A DNA stretch of 7,359 bases, taken from positions 1 to 7,359 of the forward strand of contig JAFLUQ010000114.1 of the NCBI GenBank assembly GCA_022508735.1. Reading direction: 5' to 3'. The translations under genes and the position numbers were made by a program. Source of the stretch: Oscillospiraceae bacterium (GTDB taxonomy: Bacteria; Bacillota; Clostridia; UMGS1883). Under the pieces are notes generated by a model. It saw only the letters and a program-made list of their open reading frames with translations. It did not search any database and was not told the origin of the DNA. Positions 1 through 6,527 of the stretch are shown here, one piece after another (positions within the stretch are counted from its first letter, which is position 1; each line of letters starts with the position of its first letter).

Positions 1-1
1 A

Positions 2-2398
2 TATATTGACGATACGCCGACTATGCCTTCTACTGTCAAAATATCCTGGGACGGCGGCGAGATGGATATCCCCGCAAGCTTTGAGGAACCGCAGGGGTAC
101 AGCGACCCCGGCATAGAGTATGTTGACGGCGTTGCTGAGGGCGTTAAAGTTAAGGCTGAAGTCAAGTATTATGCCCGCTGGATAAATTCCAACGGTGACA
201 CCATAGACCGTGCTTCGACTATTGTTGTCAGCTTTGAAAATTACGCCGGTGAAGCGATGGCGGCTCCGATTGAAACACTGGTTCGTGTGGGCACTACCTA
301 CAGGATCACAGATGATATTATTGAGAATCATCCCGAGCTCCTGATGCTGGAAATACCCGGCTACGTAAGGGCTTCCGAGCCGGTTCACGAGCTCGTGATA
401 ACCTGTGCCCGGACTGAGGGGCTGTCAGGCGTGCTGACAGGCGAGCTCAACGAGGGAGTGGATGCTCCTTATGACGTGACGGCCATAGCCCGTCTCATAA
501 ACCTTGGCGAAGAAGCCGCCTCAGCGCTGCTTATTGTGGCGGACTACAGTGAGGAAGGCATAAGCAAGCTCATTGAATTTGAAAGAATAGAGCTTTCCGC
601 CAATATGACGACTGCCGAGGAATATTCCGTAACCGTGCCTTATGACCGTGAAACCGAGAATATACGTGCTTTCCTTTGGGATGGACTTAATCTTAACCCG
701 CTGGATAAGGCAGTCAACGCAGTTGACCTTTCCATTAAGGATAAATACAGCCCGGAGGTAATGGAGCTCATTCCCGAATACGATACCGTAAAGGAAAACG
801 TGCTCCGTGCCAATGACTATCGTCAGTCCACCTGGGGACCCAATCAGCAGGTGAACAATATCCACCCGTCCTTCTGGGATACCGCCGCCTACCATACCGG
901 TAATATGGAGGTCTACTATACCTTCGGCGGTGAGAATTACCTTGAATATTCCATTAACTGGGCCAACGGCAACGGCTGGATGGGCAACAAAAATGTTGAC
1001 AGATTTGATGAAGACAGCTGGACCTGGGGCTATAATCAGGAGTATGATGACAGAAACAACGCTGTGCTCTTTGGTGACTGGCAGATATGCTTCCAGACTT
1101 ATCTGGATTTGGGGCTGTTAGCGCCCGACAAGAGCGACCTCAGCAGCGTAGAGAAGGTCATGGGCTATCAGATAACCAAGGGTGAGGACGCCTTCTGGTG
1201 GTGGGCCGATGCCCTCTACATGGTGCCGCCGGTCATGACGAAAATGTATCTGACCACAGGCAACGAGGGGTATCTCGACAAGCTTTATGAGTACTACCGC
1301 TTTGCCGCCGAGCTTATGTATGACGGCGAGCTGGGCATACCTAATGAGGGTGAGGAATATACCACAAGCGCCGGCAGCAGCAAACGCAGCGGTTCGTATC
1401 TGTCCGATCCCGACGACTATGCTAATCTCTTCTTCCGTGATGCCAGCTACGTATACCCGCTCAATCCCAATCCCGGCCATGAGAAAGAAAAGAACTTCTG
1501 GGCCCGCGGCAACGGCTGGGTATTCGCCGGTCTCGCAAAGATCCTGAGCGACCTGCCCACCGACTACGAGCACCGCGATTTCTTCACCACGATCTACAGC
1601 GAGATGGCTAAGTCCATAATTGACAGCCAGCGCATTGACGATGAGGGCCGCGGCTTCTGGACGCAGTCGATGCTTCAGAATTACCCCGTTGGCAATAACG
1701 GCAACACATGGGGCTATGAGACCAGCGGCACCGCCTTCTTCACCTATGGCCTGTTCTGGGGCCTCAACAGCGGTATGCTTGACGAGGATGCCTACCTTGA
1801 GCCTGCTCTCCGTGCATGGAAGTACCTTTCCGAGGTTGCCCTGCAGGAGAAAGGTAAGGTCGGCTACTGCCAGCCCATAGGCTCAAATGCCACTCAGGCC
1901 ACGGCCGCCGGCACTGATCAGCCCTTCGGTTACGGCGCCTTCCTGCTTGCAGGCAGCGAGGTCAGCCGCTGGGTAGGCGGTGTTAGCGAGGATAACGCGC
2001 CTTACCTGATGCGCAAGCTGTGGAACGGTTTTGCGGTCAGCGGTGATAGATACTACAGAAACGGTGAGACCGGTGAAACAGGCATATATACCGACGAGAA
2101 CGGTGTGCTCTGGTTCTCCGAGGAGGCTCTCGATGTGCTTATGGATATGGAGGTCTATGAGCCTGAGCTTGAACCCGGCACGTTTATGCTGGTTTACTCA
2201 AACAGTCTTGAAACCATACCCGAGGATGCGCTCACTGAGGTTGACGGCATGAAATGTGTTTCCGCCGAATTTGCGGCAGAATTGGCCGGCAAGCATATGA
2301 CCGATTATGACGGAGTACTTGTATTCAGCCATAAGCGCGACGTATTCTATGACTGCGACGCGAATTCCGTGGAGTATCTTAAGAGCTTGCTCAACTAA
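2..2398 (+). CDS. Multidomain GH105/GH88-family unsaturated uronyl hydrolase (5' end outside window)
   Basis: This is the C-terminal 798 residues of a larger protein. The frame is open to the left edge, and the first ATG (base 23) has no ribosome site, so the true start and any signal peptide lie upstream. Residues 1-60 resemble a bacterial Ig-like module. Residues about 180-245, with AFLWDGLNLNPL at 223-234, resemble a beta-module common in clostridial secreted proteins. Residues about 285-662 form an (alpha/alpha)6-barrel of the GH105/GH88 type: HPSFWD near 288, WWWADALYM with Asp403 as the likely catalytic acid, LFFRDASY, WARGNGW at 500-506 and a late GAFLLAGSEV. Family members remove 4,5-unsaturated uronic acids from oligosaccharides made by polysaccharide lyases, for example rhamnogalacturonan or ulvan. 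The substrate here is unknown. The last 80 residues (DGVLVFS..., ending YLKSLLN) are an unassigned module, faintly like the copper-amine-oxidase-type C-terminal modules of secreted heparinase-like proteins. Extracellular location is inferred from the domain layout. A terminator follows, so it is probably the last gene of its transcript. Confidence 0.87.
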   Translation, partial: YIDDTPTMPSTVKISWDGGEMDIPASFEEPQGYSDPGIEYVDGVAEGVKVKAEVKYYARWINSNGDTIDRASTIVVSFENYAGEAMAAPIETLVRVGTTYRITDDIIENHPELLMLEIPGYVRASEPVHELVITCARTEGLSGVLTGELNEGVDAPYDVTAIARLINLGEEAASALLIVADYSEEGISKLIEFERIELSANMTTAEEYSVTVPYDRETENIRAFLWDGLNLNPLDKAVNAVDLSIKDKYSPEVMELIPEYDTVKENVLRANDYRQSTWGPNQQVNNIHPSFWDTAAYHTGNMEVYYTFGGENYLEYSINWANGNGWMGNKNVDRFDEDSWTWGYNQEYDDRNNAVLFGDWQICFQTYLDLGLLAPDKSDLSSVEKVMGYQITKGEDAFWWWADALYMVPPVMTKMYLTTGNEGYLDKLYEYYRFAAELMYDGELGIPNEGEEYTTSAGSSKRSGSYLSDPDDYANLFFRDASYVYPLNPNPGHEKEKNFWARGNGWVFAGLAKILSDLPTDYEHRDFFTTIYSEMAKSIIDSQRIDDEGRGFWTQSMLQNYPVGNNGNTWGYETSGTAFFTYGLFWGLNSGMLDEDAYLEPALRAWKYLSEVALQEKGKVGYCQPIGSNATQATAAGTDQPFGYGAFLLAGSEVSRWVGGVSEDNAPYLMRKLWNGFAVSGDRYYRNGETGETGIYTDENGVLWFSEEALDVLMDMEVYEPELEPGTFMLVYSNSLETIPEDALTEVDGMKCVSAEFAAELAGKHMTDYDGVLVFSHKRDVFYDCDANSVEYLKSLLN

Positions 2399-2406
2399 AA
2401 AGTATA

Positions 2407-2441
2407 AAAATGCAGTCGGACGGTTTGTCCGGCTGCATTTT
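2407..2441 (+). terminator. Intrinsic terminator after the GH105 gene
   Basis: A 15-bp stem with one G-T wobble pairs bases 2407-2421 with 2427-2441 around the 5-base loop GGTTT. The descending arm ends in TTTT and is followed by a T-rich stretch (GCGTTTTCTTTTCTC). It starts 9 bases after the GH105 stop codon. The A-run on the left arm would help on the other strand too, but no minus-strand gene ends here. Confidence 0.9.
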
Positions 2442-2463
2442 GCGTTTTCTTTTCTCATATACT
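2435..2463 (+). promoter_or_regulatory. Candidate sigma-E-type sporulation promoter for the SpoIVF-like pair
   Basis: GCATTTT (2435-2441), then 14 bases, then CATATACT (2456-2463). The B. subtilis mother-cell sigma-E consensus, as I recall it, is about KMATATT, 13-15 bases, CATACAHT. This site matches 6 of 7 and 7 of 8 positions with allowed spacing. The B. subtilis spoIVF operon is sigma-E dependent, so the location fits. The -35 element sits inside the 3' arm of the preceding terminator, and the predicted start (about 2470) would put the ribosome site almost at the mRNA 5' end. No good sigma-A promoter is visible in this gap. The assignment is an inference. Confidence 0.45.
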
Positions 2464-2485
2464 GGCCTGTAAGGAGGAAAGCCCC

Positions 2486-2686
2486 ATGACCGATACACGC
2501 AAATACATTATGAATTTTCTGATCCGCACCTCCGTCTGCCTTTGCTTTCTGCTCCTGTGCTACGTGGTTCACAGGCTGTGGCCCACAGGCTTTGGTGTGT
2601 TTAAAGAGAAGGTGTTCTACAGTGTGGACTACGGCCTTTTGATGAGAGAACTGCGGGAGCTTGGAAGGTGTGTGCTCCCCGGGTGA
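2486..2686 (+). CDS. Small single-pass membrane protein, possible reduced SpoIVFA-like partner of the M50 protease
   Basis: This is a 66-aa protein with an excellent ribosome site (AAGGAGG at 2471-2477, 8 bases before ATG). Residues 1-9 are short and polar, residues about 10-30 form one hydrophobic segment (FLIRTSVCLCFLLLCYVVHRLW), and the rest is a short tail with FGVFKEKVFYSVDYGLLMRELRELG. The last bases overlap the protease start (GTGA), so the two are translationally coupled. In Bacillus and many Clostridia the gene before spoIVFB encodes SpoIVFA, which has a membrane segment plus an M23/LytM-like domain and holds SpoIVFB in check. This protein has the position and membrane anchor but no M23 domain. 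The functional link rests on context only; sequence alone does not identify a family. It could instead be an unrelated small membrane protein. Confidence 0.75.
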   Translation: MTDTRKYIMNFLIRTSVCLCFLLLCYVVHRLWPTGFGVFKEKVFYSVDYGLLMRELRELGRCVLPG

Positions 2687-3210
2687 AAATAAAAATACAT
2701 CCGCTGGCGATTATTTTGATCGCCTTTTTTGTTTGGTACAACGGTTTTGCCAAGCTGCTGATCTCAGCCATGCTCCACGAGCTGGGGCACGCCGCAGTCG
2801 CGTGGCTGTGCGGCCGCCGCGGTCTGGTGTTTACGCTTACGCCGCTTGGATGGTCGCTCTATGCCGGAGAGCTGAGCGGGAAAACGGCGCTTTTGGTCTA
2901 TCTGGCCGGGCCGGCGGTGAGTCTGGCGCTAAGCCCGTTGCTTTCACCTCAAACACTGTGGATACTTACCTTTAACCTTATCCCTGTGCTCCCGCTGGAC
3001 GGCGGGCGCATAGCCGCCGTCCTTTTCGGGGAGCGTGCCGCCCTTGTCCTCGGCGGGTACGCCCTGCTGTTCACTCTGTTTCTGTCAGCGCTGCACGCGC
3101 TTCCGCCGCTGGGTGTCTTGGCCATACTCTTTCTCCACCGACGGTACTGCGCCTCCGCGCGATACGAAAAAATAAAGCGCGCGGCGGACTTTTTGCAGGA
3201 TCTGTATTGA
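2683..3210 (+). CDS. M50-family intramembrane zinc metalloprotease, SpoIVFB-like
   Basis: This is a 175-aa polytopic membrane protein. HELGH at residues 32-36 supplies two zinc-binding His and the catalytic Glu; NLIPVLPLDGGR at 98-109 supplies the third ligand, Asp106. These are the two signatures of site-2 proteases, and the opening KIKIHPL is typical of SpoIVFB-type members. In sporulating Firmicutes, SpoIVFB cleaves pro-sigma-K in the outer forespore membrane, switching on late mother-cell genes; that role here is inferred from family and from the neighbouring small membrane gene. I chose GTG at 2683 because it overlaps the upstream stop codon (GTGA) and restores the family N-terminus. The in-frame GTG at 2668 would add five residues inside the upstream gene. 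The protein ends soon after the last hydrophobic segment with a basic tail (YEKIKRAADFLQDLY) and has no CBS domain, which B. subtilis SpoIVFB carries. Confidence 0.88.
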   Translation: MKIKIHPLAIILIAFFVWYNGFAKLLISAMLHELGHAAVAWLCGRRGLVFTLTPLGWSLYAGELSGKTALLVYLAGPAVSLALSPLLSPQTLWILTFNLIPVLPLDGGRIAAVLFGERAALVLGGYALLFTLFLSALHALPPLGVLAILFLHRRYCASARYEKIKRAADFLQDLY

Positions 3211-3245
3211 GGCAATACCGCGCAAAGATTGTGCCCATATTGCCT
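3210..3245 (+). terminator. Hairpin over the M50 stop codon, possible weak terminator
   Basis: AGGCAATA (3210-3217) pairs perfectly with TATTGCCT (3238-3245). Inside it, GCGCAA (3220-3225) pairs with TTGTGC (3229-3234, one G-T) around the loop AGA, leaving only a CC/CCA internal loop. The first paired base is the last base of the protease stop codon. The following TAAATTATCTTCCC is a poor T-tract, so this is either a weak terminator or an mRNA-stabilising structure. Confidence 0.45.
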
Positions 3246-3263
3246 TAAATTATCTTCCCAAGC

Positions 3264-3292
3264 TTGACTTATTTTCATAATTATGATAAACT
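3264..3292 (+). promoter_or_regulatory. Sigma-A promoter for the radical SAM/DUF2344 operon
   Basis: TTGACT (3264-3269), a 17-base spacer, then TAAACT (3287-3292) preceded by an extended -10 TG at 3284-3285. The predicted start is near 3299, giving a leader of about 30 bases before the ATG at 3329. The leader carries AAGGA (3316-3320), 8 bases before the start. It separates housekeeping-type expression of this pair from the upstream protease unit. Confidence 0.6.
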
Positions 3293-3328
3293 GAAAGAAA
3301 GGTTTGATCTACAGAAAGGAAAAACCAT

Positions 3329-5182
3329 ATGAGTACAGTAAACATAGATCGCCTGCTTAAGCGCGTGCAGAAGCCCACGCGCTACAGCGGCGGCGAGCTT
3401 AACAGCGTGATAAAAGATCCGGCTGAGGTAAAGATCCGCTATGCCTTTGCCTTTCCGGATACCTATGAGGTTGGCATGAGCCATCTCGGCATAAAGATAC
3501 TCTACCACTGCCTTAATCTCAGGCCCGACACCTACTGTGAACGGGTCTACGCTCCGTGGATAGATATGGAGGAGGAGATGAGAAAAGAGGGGGTGCCTCT
3601 GTTCTCCATCGAGACGCGCACCCCGGTCAGCGAGTTTGACTTCCTCGGCGTAACTCTCCAGTACGAAATGAGCTACACCAATATCCTCAATATGCTTGAT
3701 CTGGCCGGTATACCGCTGCGCGCAAAAGACCGCGGTGAGGACGCACCGTTCGTCAATGCGGGCGGCCCCTGTGCCTATAATCCCGAGCCTCTGGCTGAAA
3801 TTTTCGACTTTTTCACAATGGGTGAGGGCGAGGATGTCATAGATGAGCTGATGGACGCCTATCTGGAGTGGAAGGCCGAGGGCGGCAAGCGTATCGACTA
3901 CCTCAAAAAAATTGCTAAAATAGAGGGTATATACGTGCCCTGCCTCTATGACGTGGAATATAACGAAGACGGCACGCTCAGATCCATGACGCCAAACTGC
4001 CCCGAGGCCAAGCCGCGGGTAAAGAAGCGTATAATTGAAAATCTCGACGAGGTCATTTTCCCCGAGAGCTTTATTGTGCCCTTTATGGACATAGTCCATG
4101 ACCGGGTGAGCCTTGAGGTGTTCCGCGGCTGCATACGCGGCTGTCGGTTCTGCCAGGCGGGCATGATATACCGCCCCGTTCGTGAAAAATCTCCCGAACG
4201 CTTGGAGGACGACGCTAAAAGATTGCTCAGCTCCACCGGATATGAGGAAATGAGCCTTTCGAGCCTGTCCACCAGCGATTACACCCACTTTGAGGAGTTG
4301 GCCGACCGACTGCTTGAGCTGACAGAGAAAGAGAAGGTGGGGCTGTCCCTGCCATCGCTCCGGGTGGACAACTTCAGCCTCGGTCTTATGGAGCGGGTGC
4401 AAAAGGTTCGCAAGAGCGGTCTTACCTTTGCGCCTGAAGCCGGAAGTCAGCGCCTTCGGGACGTAATAAACAAAAACGTTAGTGAAGAAGACCTGATAAG
4501 AAGCGTTTCTCTGGCCTTCGACGGCGGCTGGATAACCGTAAAGCTCTACTTCATGATAGGCCTGCCCTATGAGACTGACGAGGATATCGCCGGCATAGCG
4601 CGTCTTTCTGAGAAGGTTGTCGAGTGCTACTACGCCTCGTCCAAAACAAATAAGAAGCGTGCCCCGTCGGTGAATATCAGCGTTGCCAGCTTTGTGCCAA
4701 AGCCCTTCACTCCGTTTCAATGGGCTGAGCAGAACAATGATGAAACTCTGCGCCGCAAGCAGCTGCTGCTCAAAGACGAGATCCATAACCGCCATGTGAA
4801 GTACAGCTACCACCAGAGCGACGTCAGCATCCTTGAGGGCGTGTTTGCCCGTGGTGACCGTAAGCTTAATGATGTGCTTATCCGGGCCTTTGAGCTGGGC
4901 TGCAAGCTTGACAGCTGGAACGAGTGCTTCGATATGGATAAGTGGCATAGGGCCTTTGACGACTGCGGTATAGACATGAATTTCTATACCCGCGAGCGCG
5001 GTGCGGACGAGCTGTTCCCATGGGATTTTGTGGATATAGGCGTTACAAAGGAATTTCTTGCCGCCGAGAATGAAAAAGCCAAGCGGGCCGAAACCACTCC
5101 CCACTGCCGCCAGAAGTGCAGTAACTGCGGCGCGGCGAGCCTGTGCGGTGACGGTAGGTGCAGCGTGTATAAAAAGGCGTAG
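3329..5182 (+). CDS. TIGR03960-family radical SAM protein
   Basis: A 617-aa protein of unknown reaction. Residues 268/272/275 (FRGCIRGCRFCQAG) form the CxxxCxxC that binds the radical SAM [4Fe-4S] cluster, and the TIM-barrel region follows (SLPSLRVDNFS, TFAPEAGSQRLRDVINKN, KLYFMIGLPYETDEDI). Residues 1-200 form the B12-binding-like N-terminal region usual in this family (FAFPDTYEVGMSHLGIKILY), but the classical DxHxxG cobalamin signature is not present. The last 25 residues hold five cysteines (593, 597, 600, 606, 611), three of them again spaced CxxxCxxC, a possible second Fe-S or metal site. Length fits the family. The next gene starts 12 bases downstream and belongs to the family almost always paired with this one; in Clostridia the pair commonly sits between spoIVFB and the RNase G/L21/L27 genes. 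This context hints at an RNA or ribosome-related modification, but that is not established. Confidence 0.92.
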   Translation: MSTVNIDRLLKRVQKPTRYSGGELNSVIKDPAEVKIRYAFAFPDTYEVGMSHLGIKILYHCLNLRPDTYCERVYAPWIDMEEEMRKEGVPLFSIETRTPVSEFDFLGVTLQYEMSYTNILNMLDLAGIPLRAKDRGEDAPFVNAGGPCAYNPEPLAEIFDFFTMGEGEDVIDELMDAYLEWKAEGGKRIDYLKKIAKIEGIYVPCLYDVEYNEDGTLRSMTPNCPEAKPRVKKRIIENLDEVIFPESFIVPFMDIVHDRVSLEVFRGCIRGCRFCQAGMIYRPVREKSPERLEDDAKRLLSSTGYEEMSLSSLSTSDYTHFEELADRLLELTEKEKVGLSLPSLRVDNFSLGLMERVQKVRKSGLTFAPEAGSQRLRDVINKNVSEEDLIRSVSLAFDGGWITVKLYFMIGLPYETDEDIAGIARLSEKVVECYYASSKTNKKRAPSVNISVASFVPKPFTPFQWAEQNNDETLRRKQLLLKDEIHNRHVKYSYHQSDVSILEGVFARGDRKLNDVLIRAFELGCKLDSWNECFDMDKWHRAFDDCGIDMNFYTRERGADELFPWDFVDIGVTKEFLAAENEKAKRAETTPHCRQKCSNCGAASLCGDGRCSVYKKA

Positions 5183-5194
5183 GGGGGAACAGGA

Positions 5195-5824
5195 ATGTTT
5201 GATTATTATCTTATATATGAAAAGACCGATAACGCTAAATATATCTCCCATCTGGACTTTGTGCGCGCATATAACCGCACTATGCGCCGGGCCGGGATTC
5301 CGGTGGCCTTCTCAGAGGGATTCAATCCCCATCCTCTGCTGGGCTTTGCCCTCCCTCTTTCGGTGGGCTACACAAGCAGCTGTGAGCTGCTCGAACTGCG
5401 CCTCGGTGAGCAAATGCCCACGGACGAGATACTGAAGCGGCTCAACGCCGCAGCTCCGGCCGGCATACACATTCTATCGGTGCATGAGGGCAAAAGCCGC
5501 ATGAAAAAGCTGCGCTATGCCCTGTACCGCGTGACGCCCGAGCATATGCCGGAAAGCGTCAGCGACTTCCTCGCAAGAGGCGAGACCGTTATTGATAAAA
5601 AGACCAAGAGCGGCATCAAGGATACCGATATTCGTGCAGATATCGTTGACGTTTGTCTCTGTGGAGATCACATGGACATGATCCTCAGTGCGGGCAGCGA
5701 TAAAAATCTCAAGCCTGACGTAGTTATAAAGGCCATGAATAAGTATATCCCTGACTATGACAGCGGCGACTGTGAATATCACCGGGTCGCAATATATGAT
5801 GCTGATATGACAGAAATAAAATAA
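5195..5824 (+). CDS. DUF2344/TIGR03936 radical SAM-associated protein
   Basis: A 209-aa soluble protein. Its N-terminal half has the family hallmarks: KYISHLDF (residues 15-22), the RRAGIPVAFSEGFNPHP stretch (31-47), and PLSVGYTSSCELLELRL. The C-terminal half is variable and ends TEIK. No membrane segment or signal peptide is seen. The ribosome site is the run AGGGGGG at 5181-5187, which overlaps the stop codon of the radical SAM gene, with ATG 7 bases further on; the two genes are clearly co-transcribed and probably translationally coupled. Members of this family occur next to, or fused with, TIGR03960 radical SAM proteins or RNase G. The molecular role is unknown; it is plausibly a substrate-binding or accessory subunit of the radical SAM enzyme. 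Its TAA lies inside the shared terminator stem. Confidence 0.9.
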   Translation: MFDYYLIYEKTDNAKYISHLDFVRAYNRTMRRAGIPVAFSEGFNPHPLLGFALPLSVGYTSSCELLELRLGEQMPTDEILKRLNAAAPAGIHILSVHEGKSRMKKLRYALYRVTPEHMPESVSDFLARGETVIDKKTKSGIKDTDIRADIVDVCLCGDHMDMILSAGSDKNLKPDVVIKAMNKYIPDYDSGDCEYHRVAIYDADMTEIK

Positions 5825-5864
5825 CTTAAATGACCGGCACTTGTGCCGGTCATTTAAGTTATTT
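5819..5864. terminator. Bidirectional terminator: perfect 22-bp inverted repeat between convergent genes
   Basis: Bases 5819-5840 are the exact reverse complement of 5843-5864, leaving only TT between the arms (in practice a CTTG tetraloop). The stem core is GC-rich (GACCGGCAC) with A/T-rich ends (AAATAACTTAAAT), giving a U-run on either transcript. The TAA codons of the plus-strand DUF2344 gene (5822-5824) and the minus-strand amidase gene (5859-5861) lie at mirror positions within the arms. Confidence 0.93.
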
Positions 5865-6527
5865 CCCTGTAATATATTTAATGGTGTTCCTTATCATTTC
5901 TGCCGCTTCCGCGCGGGTGGCCGGGTCGTCCGGGCGAAAATTGCCGTTTTCATCGCCTTGAACTATGCCCATATCGGCAAGCTCTTCTATCAGATTTTCC
6001 GCCCAGTGACCGGCAGTGTCGCTGAAATTTGCCATAGTGCCTTCCACCTCCCCGAGAGCCGTGTTCACAAGATCGAGATAATAATTCCAGCCGTAGCTCT
6101 CCAAGATCCTTTGCGGGCAATTTTTGCCGCTGAAATCCTGATGCTTTTTAACATGACTGAGGTCCCAACCATGCTCGGTGAGGAGCCAAGCCGTCAGCTC
6201 AGCGGCGTTTTTCATGGCTGCCTCGAAGCGGGGGCCGCCGCTCTTGCTGTAGCATATCTCTATGCTGATATATTTTCGGTTCCCGTCACCGTTTCCGTCT
6301 CCGGCATGCCAGGCGTTGCGATCGGTGGGTATGGCCTGAATTACCTCCTTGTCGTCCACGGCGAAGTGAAAGCCGGTGGTGCTGTCGTTTCCAAGCATAA
6401 AGCTTACTTCATTTGCCGCAGAAGCGTCGTTAGCTGTGTTGTGGATACATACCCCTACGGGATTCATAGCGTAAGGGCATTTTAAGCTGTATTCGGACTC
6501 CGGGCAGAGCTTTTCAATGATCTCCAT
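5859..6527 (-). CDS. N-acetylmuramoyl-L-alanine amidase (Amidase_2) with C-terminal SLH domain; endolysin-like
   Basis: A 222-aa enzyme predicted to cut the bond between N-acetylmuramic acid and L-alanine in peptidoglycan. Residues 1-150 form a T7-lysozyme/PGRP-type amidase domain: VCIHNTA with zinc ligand His29, AWHAGDG at 72-78, ISIEIC at 87-92, and HQDFSGKNCPQR with ligands His129 and Cys137. Lys135 lies two residues before the Cys, as in T7 lysozyme. Residues about 166-216 are one complete S-layer homology domain (FSDTAGHWA...GIVQGDENGNFRP...TRAEAAEMI), which normally binds secondary cell-wall polymer. There is no signal peptide, as expected for an enzyme released through a holin. The start ATG has GGAGG (complement of 6537-6541) 9 bases upstream and lies 14 bases inside the holin gene. 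The most likely role is lysis or peptidoglycan release of prophage origin; a domesticated autolysin is an alternative. Confidence 0.92.
   Translation of the reverse strand: MEIIEKLCPESEYSLKCPYAMNPVGVCIHNTANDASAANEVSFMLGNDSTTGFHFAVDDKEVIQAIPTDRNAWHAGDGNGDGNRKYISIEICYSKSGGPRFEAAMKNAAELTAWLLTEHGWDLSHVKKHQDFSGKNCPQRILESYGWNYYLDLVNTALGEVEGTMANFSDTAGHWAENLIEELADMGIVQGDENGNFRPDDPATRAEAAEMIRNTIKYITGK

Noticed and set aside
23..25. ATG at base 23 as the start of the GH105 gene
   Set aside because: No ribosome site precedes it, the frame is open to the left edge, and the protein begins in the middle of a beta-module.
2668..2682. Longer start (GTG at 2668) for the M50 protease
   Set aside because: It would add five residues overlapping the upstream gene; the GTGA overlap start at 2683 gives the family-typical N-terminus.
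3281..5251. 656-residue minus-strand open frame opposite the radical SAM gene
   Set aside because: It is a shadow of the GC-rich coding strand, with no recognisable domain, and the plus-strand protein is unmistakable.
5841..6485. 214-residue plus-strand frame opposite the amidase gene
   Set aside because: The minus-strand amidase has full catalytic and SLH motifs; the plus-strand frame has no family features and starts inside the terminator stem.
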